Shown here piece after piece: positions 57,041-64,000 of a stretch of DNA of 64,000 bases. The first letter of the stretch is position 1; the number at the start of each line of letters is the position of its first letter. This stretch comes from Filosporella fistucella (Eukaryota; Ascomycota; Leotiomycetes; Helotiales), in the NCBI GenBank assembly GCA_030077755.1, contig JAQJZZ010000008.1, positions 3,224,001 to 3,288,000 of the forward strand, read 5' to 3'. The notes beneath the pieces were generated by a model, which did no database searches, was not told the origin of the DNA, and was given only the letters and a program-made list of their open reading frames with translations. Position numbers and translations under genes: made by a program.

Positions 57041-57555
57041 ATGTCGAACTTGTTGTTTCTTGATCGACCTGATGGGAAACATAGAAGCCCTAAATCACAT
57101 TGGAGTCCTAGAGAGTACAGAATGTTCAACAGAATCGTGGCTGAGAAACCTTTCGAAGATGGAAATGGGACACGTAAGAAGTGGTGCGTCTACATTGCGC
57201 ATCTCATGAAGAAACATTGCGGAGAAGAGACTATAGCGGAAGGGGTATCGATAGGCACGTAAAACATTTGAATACCAATGCAGGAAAGAGGAGACTGCAG
57301 AATGGGTGGCAATAGACCTTGGCTCTCTCAAACCAGAAGCAAAATTATGGAGGGAATATACCTCAAATTCCACGCAAGGGACAAGCCCTTGAGAATATGA
57401 AGCCCTCGGGTGAAGGAAATATTCAATTTCATATTACGGTCACCCATGAAAGCCATAATCCGACCAATAGCCAGCATCAACATCATACACCACATAATCC
57501 TTTAGGCTCCACGTTGTATCAGAGCTATGTAAGCAGTTATAATGGGCGAGATTGA
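57041..57555 (+). CDS. SANT/Myb-like protein (array member E or second domain of D)
   Basis: Exons 57041-57244 and 57316-57555 (71-nt intron, GTATCG...CAATAG) would encode 147 aa. Residues 18-62 contain SHWSPREYRMFNRIVAEKP, a loop with DGNGTRKK, and helix 2-like WCVYIAHLMKKHC, i.e. a truncated SANT-like domain. The second exon is a low-complexity tail with histidine/asparagine repeats (NSQHQHHTPHNP). The frame remains open upstream to 56975 and joins helix 3 of member D, so it may be the 3' half of one two-domain gene. The intron's donor and acceptor are acceptable but weak. Confidence 0.38.
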
Positions 57556-59761
57556 CACACTTTGAGCCTTATCATGAACAGACAAAAACACTGGGAATCT
57601 TAGGGCGACGGTGGACGTGTCGGACTTCATGTAACGTATTGTATTTGATATTTGGACTTTCCTCTTCCTTTTGTGTTGTTTTCATAGCATGTGATTTGAT
57701 ATTTGATTTTGTCGATGTACTTGACTGAATTTTGGAATAATTTGTCGTCCAACCTCGTAGATTTATATCTTAAGCATTCTAGCTTGGGAGCACACTACCC
57801 TAGGTCCGTAAGGCATTTAGCCTTTTCTAGGCTTCTCCGGTAGTACCCGAGTTGCTGCGTAGATCAACCTGTTATGTCCTCCTATTTGATCTGCCAGTGT
57901 TTGAATTTGGTTGAAGTGATTCAGTCTAAAACTAGCGATAGATAATCTTCGGAACTAGGATTGAGCTCAGCTGATTTGTCCAGCAGTCTCCAGAATAGCA
58001 ACCAATCATCAACTTCCTTTAACCTCTAACCGTTGGCTCCTGCAACCGCTCAGTGTTGCCGCCAGAATGCCAGCTCCTAAGCGTCTCCGGACATGCAAAC
58101 AAGACAATCCCATGACCTACAGCGATAAAGAAGACTGGACTGAGACCCCCAGGTCGACCAGGGCCACAAGATTGGAAGCTTTTCGACACGGCAGGTGGGC
58201 TGGTAGCGCCAGATCCTAGCGATGAAAACATAGATAAAATGATGTTTGGTCTGAGCTGGGAGGGAATCTATATTTGTATTTGGTGTGGCATGTAATGTGC
58301 CGACAACATGCAGACACCCTGTCAACACTTGTGCTTTGAAGCGAGAAAGGTGGCATTTTATATTGGAGACATGAGCGAACTGTCGTCAATGACCACAGCG
58401 CCAACTTTCGCTACCGTCGATGGTTACTGTAGTGCTTGACTTCCACTGACGCCAACTTTCTCAGCTTTTTATTAAGACTAAATCTCAAAAATATTTTCAT
58501 ATGCAATAACTATAAACTGCACAAGGCTTTTCCAAAAATCTACAATGCCCTCCCCTCCACCCGAACGATGAATGGCCTTGGATTCGGCATTCAGAAGCTC
58601 GTCCCTCTCTCCATGTTTCGTCCACCTGTCTAGCCCATGCTTCATGGTTTCCTGACTCACGATCGAAAGTCTTTGGAAGTGGAGGTATATATACTCCAAG
58701 TTTTCTGCGATTGAGAATGGGGAGCTAGGAAAGGAAGGAACAAATTGCGGGCGAACAGGGTATGAAGTCCGAGTTTGATGCGAAAGATCGAACGACTAGG
58801 CAGAAAACGTGAATACCTAAGGTGAGAATATGCTCTTGCAACACTGGATGATAAACATGGAAGGAGGAGGCAGAGAATAGGCTAAATAAGATTTGAAATA
58901 GCTATCCCTACAGCTGCAGTTATGGTCGGATAGCGAAAACAACAATTCGAGGAGGAACATCACGTCGTAGAACGGGCGGAGAGAAGAGCTCGCTCGATGT
59001 TCTTGGAGGCTCAGTACGTCTTAATGTATTAGAGCGTAAAAGAAAGTAGAGCGAACGTAACAAAAATGCAGTACTCAAAATGGTGCCATTGAAAAGCCAG
59101 CGTACTAATGCATTGTCCTTATCATCGACAAATCTCCTGCTGTCAATTGCATCGAACTGACGAGCGGTACATTGAGGGGAATTGGAAATTGGACGGGACC
59201 GATAACAGGACCGTACAAGTACAATAACAGGGGCAAAGTTACAAACAGAATGCAAACGAGGATGCCAAAAGTCCTCACTTGGAGGAACATTGCGTTTGAA
59301 ACCCATTGGGATTCTGGATAATAAATTTGTGGCTGATATAGCTACGTGTGTCTGGACCTTCTGGAAAGCGTATATATGAGGAGTATGAATGCTATATACA
59401 AGAATGGTGTCCCAAAAACAGACTCCATGAGCCCTGCCTAAGTGTTTATTGACATGAAGACATGTGAGCTGTCTGTCGGGGTCGTGAGGAGGTATTTTGG
59501 GCAATCTTCATCTAGATAGCACAATAGTTGAGTAAAAATCCTGATCCACTATAATAGTGCGTTTTTGTCCCTTCATCCAGGAAAATATTTCCAGCGAAGT
59601 ATGCCATTTTTCACGGACTGTTGTGGCGGCCTGTATCCTAGTCTTTAGTGCTGTGTGGTACAAGCTTGTCTGGCCACTTCGACCTCGAAAATATCGTAAC
59701 CCCGTCTGAAGAACTGCGGATTCATATTCCGTCGAAATCGGTATGACCTAAGTTGAGCTCT
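57556..59761. other. 2.2-kb region with weak minus-strand frames
   Basis: No gene is convincing. 58019-58231 (-) is a 70-codon ATG frame with one hydrophobic segment (VFFIAVGHGIVLFACPETL) and a TATA-like AATATAAAATG about 130 bp upstream on that strand. 58920-59504 (-) is open for 194 codons, but its first ATG is at 59306; overlapping it in another frame is 59290-59105, whose start looks like a signal anchor (MFLQVRTFGILVCILFVTLP). These could be pieces of a decayed gene for a membrane or secreted protein. Confidence 0.35.
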
Positions 59762-60819
59762 TCAAGGTATTCCAGCAGGTTTATCATTGTCGAGCTTCAT
59801 CCCCAGAATGATCTTGACTTCGGGGCAATATTCCATGATGTGATCAACTTGCCGCTGGTCATCCCATATCTGTAACAAGGGTTAGCAATCAAACATGCCA
59901 AGGACAAGATAACCTGCCTGCTCGTGGTGTACTCCTAACCAACCAACGTGGTATCCTAGTGGAGACTCGTCCCAAACACTTTCTACACTGAATGATTTGC
60001 TGATGGTTGCGTTCGGCATATGGTGTCCACTGAGACCGTGTAGCTTGTTCGTCAGCCACAAATCCTCCAGCGCACCATCGCCGGTCCTTCTAGTCTGATT
60101 CCTCAAGACCTCCATGATCCTAGAGACTTTCCGTAGGGAAAGCCCGCCATTGCCGCCATATTGTGCCGTTTTTGACCAGGGAGCTCCAATCCAATCCCAC
60201 TCCAAAAAGTCGTTCAAGGTAGTCGGAGCATTGGCGCAAAATATGCTGTCTGGCTGCCATACAAGCAAGTGCTCAGCTGGTGCTAACAGATCTCTGTAAA
60301 GGTGTGGATCGGTGAACATCTGACTGATGGTTTCACGGTTCGAAAGGGAATAATTTCCCGGAATTGGCAGAAGCTGAAGCTTGCCAGAAGCTTCAAGACG
60401 AGCAATTGTAGGAGAAGCTCGCATAAATGCAAGAGCTTTAGGTGAGCCCATGAATTTGAAGATCCATTCCGGTGGTATAATTGTGGTCATATGAGCGAAG
60501 AGTGCGGGCATATGTGGGAGTGGTCGAGTCTCGACAAGTAAGGCAACTTTTCGGGTATCGTATGGAGATGACGGAGGAGGTGGAGGAGGACATGTGTTAT
60601 TGACAGCAGGTATTTTATCCTTGGCAGGAATCGATATCGCAGAAGCCGTATCGCCAGGCAAGGAACTAAGTTGTGTTAGTGGCATTCTGTTCATCTGGAC
60701 AGAGTTACTTACATGTAATAAAACACAACAAAGAACAGTATGACCAGGAAGGTCCAATTGGTCAAAAATTGTTGCTTTCTACCTTGAAGCTGTCGCGGTA
60801 ATAGAGTTGATTTGATCAT
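59762..60819 (-). CDS. DUF5672 glycosyltransferase-like type II membrane protein
   Basis: Exons 60819-60713, 60665-59918 and 59869-59762 give 320 aa. Exon 1 supplies the cytosolic tail (MIKSTLLPRQLQGRKQQ) and signal anchor (WTFLVILFFVVFYYI) of a type II membrane protein, followed by a proline-rich stalk (CPPPPPPSS). The lumenal part carries DUF5672 hallmarks: VALLVETRPLPHMPALFAHM, LLVWQPDSIFCANAP, FLEWDWIGAPW and YGGNGGLSLRKVSRIMEVL, where the last resembles a glycosyltransferase acceptor loop. The final exon ends with HIMEYCPEVKIILGMKL. Intron 1 is 47 nt, GT-AG. Intron 2 (59870-59917, 48 nt) fits phase only if the donor is GCAGGT, i.e. a GC-AG intron; the GT alternative two bases downstream of that runs into a stop. 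A Golgi role in glycosylation is inferred. Confidence 0.9.
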
Positions 60820-61745
60820 TGCTCAGCAGGAGGGGGAAAATGAAATAAGTTGGAGAAGACAATTAAAAAACCAGCAAGGAATGAAAGCATGAAATGTTCA
60901 CAACGCAACAGCAGAGCAGCAGAGGAATGAACAGGACGAATGGAAAATAAGGAACGGAAAAACCTACCTCTCCCTTACCTTACTCAGTGTCTCTCACATT
61001 ACGTGGGTTTCCCCTTTCCACGCTAAAGTGACAGCTCTGAAATAGGATGTCGAAGATCTCCCGCTAAGCTTTGCTTGGCAAGGTTGGTACGAATATCCTG
61101 GGAGCTGAAACACCACCAGCGAAGAGGAACTCAACCTTCGTGGCGTTTGTTGGGGCTTAAACTTCAAAAGCAAGTTGGAACTGAAAAAAATCAATGTCTA
61201 ACGAGCAATCGAAATGTACTGTACAGCATAGCTTGCGAATTGTCAGAAAAAATACCACGAATGGGACCAAACACTCCTGTAAGCAGCGTCCGATTCCAAA
61301 CTCTATGATCCAGATTTTCGGTAACATGGCTGACGAGGAAGTGGAGAACTGTCGTAATCGCAAAGAGAATAAGTGTATTCGACCAGCCAAGTCGTACGAC
61401 GGCCTGTTGCAAACACCGAGGTTAGCAACTTGGAGACAATGTAATTAAAGATATTGATATTTCGCGGTTGAAAATCGAGAATAAGAAGACACCAGACATG
61501 ATTGTTTTGCATAAAACTTGCAATGGAAGAACCTCGGATGTTTGCAAACTTGAGGGTGGCAGAAGGCGCTTGGCTTGAAGGGGATAAGCGGTCGAGTAAG
61601 TCACGGGTATGGTAACTCAGCAACCGAGAATCTTGCGATCGCGGTACAAACAAACCCAAAGTCAACAAACACTCCTACACATTTCAACTCCATATCTCGA
61701 CAATTGCGATACGACCGCAACGCGACATTCGACACAGCAGACACC
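60820..61745. promoter_or_regulatory. 0.9-kb bidirectional promoter region (DUF5672 gene / BUB1)
   Basis: It lies between divergent start codons. Short frames at 61075-61668 on both strands overlap each other and have no domain. I see no repeat or RNA gene. Confidence 0.5.
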
Positions 61746-64000
61746 ATGTCGGTCTCCGAGGATCTGATAGATTTCGAGATCATCGAGAATCAGAAAGAGA
61801 ATATTCAGTCTTTACCAGGTGGAAGATCAGCCCGCGCTCTTGCCAACATGTTTTCTCCTTCTCCTCTTCTCCCGAAACTTTCCACACCAACCCCCTCAGA
61901 TACGAAAAATCTGAACGATGCGATGCGGCAAGAGTACGAAGCGGAATTAGAAAACATATCAGAGTCAGACGACCCTCTGGACATCTATGATAGATATGTT
62001 CGTTGGACTTTGGACGCGTATCCATCAGCCCAAGCAACGCCATCATCACAGCTCTTACCGCTCCTTGAGCGGGCAACCAAAACATTTTTGAACTCTACAC
62101 AATACAAAAATGATCCCAGGTACTTGAAATTGTGGCTTTCATACATACGCTTCTTCTCGGAAACCCCCCGCGAGACATTTGCTTTCCTAGCTCGGCATAA
62201 GATTGGGGAGAGCTTGGCATTATTCTACGAGGAATTCGCTGCGTGGCTTGAAGGTGCCGGAAGATGGACTCAGGCGGAGGAAGTATACCATATGGGTATA
62301 GAAAGAGAGGCTAGACCTGCACCAAGATTACTACGAAAGTTCAACGAATTCCAACAGCGATTTGCCCAAAGACCACAAGATTCCGCTGAGCCCTCGTCGC
62401 CTGCTCTCCCAACTATTCGTCCTGCACTTGCTGCAAAGATTGATCCATTCGCCGCTGCTGCGCCACGAGACCCTCAAGCACCACGACCAAATTCCGGTGT
62501 TGGAGGTTCGACCACTAAATCGGGCCGGCAGAAACTGGCAATCTTTTCAGATGCAGATAGTGCAGCTCCAGCAATCAGCGCTGGCCCAGATACGAAAGGA
62601 TGGGAGAGTATTGGGTCCCTGGCAGACAGAAAGAAAGAAAATATTATGGAACCAAAACCTTGGGTTGGAGAGACTTTGAAGGCTGGTGGAAAGAAGAGTA
62701 GCACCAAACTTGCTGTGTTCAAGGATGAGGTAAGTTATTTTTTCGTCCCTTTCATGCATATATTGATGATCATAGGACTAATGATTGCTGGTTGTGGCGT
62801 TTGTATTCAGTCTAAAACTTTGCCTCAATTCGCATATCCCCAAGTGACCGATCCTGCACAGCAACAGGTGACTGTGAACCAAAAAGGCAGAACGGAACGT
62901 ATTGCTGTGAATCTCGAAGCAATTTATCCTACTCCAGACGTCGTAGGGTCGGAGTTGAGCTTGGAAGAATTGAGAGCCAGCCATCGAGGGTGGCTTTCGA
63001 AAATTTGGGAACCAGAGAATGCCAAGCCGATTCTGGAAACCATGCCTATACAGAGCACCACTCCAGACCTGGATGTGAAAGTTGACGAGTTAAGTCGTGA
63101 TGTTCAGAAGAAGCTTGTAATTCATCGTGATCGTGATCAACACATGTTGGACGAGAATGGAGTTGCTAAAACACCTGCTCGAGAAGGCAAAGGACGAAGA
63201 ATGAAAATAAAAGAAGTCAATGAGACTCAAATCAGTAAGATAGTTATCGAGCATCTCCGAGCGCGTACTGACTTCAATTAGTCAAAGCAAAGCTGTCTTC
63301 TCCATCAGGTCCAAAAATGACGAAGAGAAAATCGAAGGAGCAAACTATGACTTTGCATACAAGAGCTGCTACCGACGATATTTATGACTTGTTCAATCAG
63401 CCGCTGAAACCTGCGGATGCTGAGGAAGAAGAAGAAGAAGAAGAGAGTAGTGATGAGGATGATGATGGTGATATGACTGATGGTGACTACACAAGCGGTG
63501 GTGAGAGCACAACAACTGGTCGGCTCATTACAACGAGTGAGGCTGGAGATGACGAAACATCAGACGTGAAAAGTGTTAGCGAATGGTCAGATTTTACAGC
63601 TAGGAAGCACATCCCTAATATTGAAGATGAGGAAGATACCCGAGCTTCAATACTCACCGAGGCCGAAGACGAAAAGTTGGAAAGCATCGAGGCTGGGATG
63701 CCGCTATCGCCAGAAGATAACGAGGAAGAACTCGGCACACCAACATCCCCAGAACTTCCCACAACTACACGAACTTCATTTGTGCCAATTCCTCCAGAGG
63801 ATTACGAGCCTCCAACAAGACCATATCGTGACCCTTCCCAAGTATCACAAAATCGGCTGCCTTTCATGACTCCGATCGCCGAAAAGACAGAGTCCTCTCT
63901 GGGCCTGCTTACGATGAGACAAGAGGGCACAGATTACTTCGACCACAAAACCCCCAGCAAAGAGAATGGATCGAGGAAGCCTCCAGCTCGCGACGATGAC
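61746..64000 (+). CDS. spindle-checkpoint protein BUB1/MAD3 (3' partial)
   Basis: Exons 61746-62729, 62811-63234 and 63282 onward; the frame is open to the window end, so the gene is cut. Visible are 708 codons. A KEN box at residues 17-19 (QKENIQ) precedes the BUB1/MAD3 N-terminal TPR domain, with DDPLDIYDRYVRWTLDAYP, RYLKLWLSYIRFF and YHMGIEREARPAPRLLRKF. A second KEN (RKKENIMEPKPW, residues 297-299) follows, as in Mad3/BubR1. Exon 3 begins with a GLEBS-like BUB3-binding segment (TLHTRAATDDIYDLFNQPL) and an acidic tract. Two KEN boxes indicate APC/C-Cdc20 inhibition; filamentous fungi usually have one MADBUB protein that also keeps a kinase domain, which would lie past the edge. Intron 1 (62730-62810) is 81 nt, in frame and stop-free. 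Confidence 0.93.

Overview
The window is nuclear DNA from a filamentous ascomycete (Pezizomycotina; the gene set fits a leotiomycete such as the Botrytis/Sclerotinia group, but that placement is inference). Evidence: nearly all introns are 44-90 nt with GT-AG ends, genes are intron-poor and densely packed on both strands, promoters are often shared between divergent genes, and the THI4 leader carries a fungal-type TPP riboswitch. Most gene models below join separate open frames across introns that I placed by splice signals, reading phase and family alignment; I state the junctions so they can be checked.

Layout. 0-18.4 kb is a conserved housekeeping block: the C-terminal lobe of a SNF2 ATPase (cut by the left edge), a type II NADH dehydrogenase, CUL3 (-) divergent from the mitochondrial Hsp70 escort protein ZIM17 (+), and the giant ribosome-biogenesis protein UTP20 (-) divergent from a CWF19/Drn1-like splicing factor (+). 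18.4-25.8 kb is accessory: an orphan four-helix membrane protein, an AT-rich gene-poor stretch, and a proline/asparagine-rich protein with a myristoyl/palmitoyl-type N-terminus followed closely by a small orphan gene. 25.8-43.9 kb is conserved again: APN1 endonuclease IV, THI4 with riboswitch, the N-degron ligase UBR1, QCR9 (five tiny exons), PYM (exon-junction-complex recycling), a nucleoside hydrolase with an 8-nt micro-exon, and the RED/IK spliceosomal protein.

43.9-61.7 kb is mostly accessory. After a 2.9-kb stretch without a supportable gene come a 4-coumarate-CoA-ligase-like acyl-adenylating enzyme and a secreted FAD-linked oxidase. From 52.0 to 57.6 kb there is a local array of small SANT/Myb-like reading frames, at least one apparently intact and others broken by stops or frameshifts, with matching TATA promoters and a duplicated ~100-bp segment; this is the most novel-looking part of the window. 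A DUF5672 glycosyltransferase-like type II membrane protein follows, and the window ends inside the spindle-checkpoint gene BUB1/MAD3.

Functional links are mostly housekeeping: CUL3 and UBR1 in ubiquitin ligation, CWF19-like and RED in splicing with PYM acting on the exon junction complex, and NDE, ZIM17 and QCR9 in mitochondria. Nothing indicates an operon or a classical secondary-metabolite cluster.
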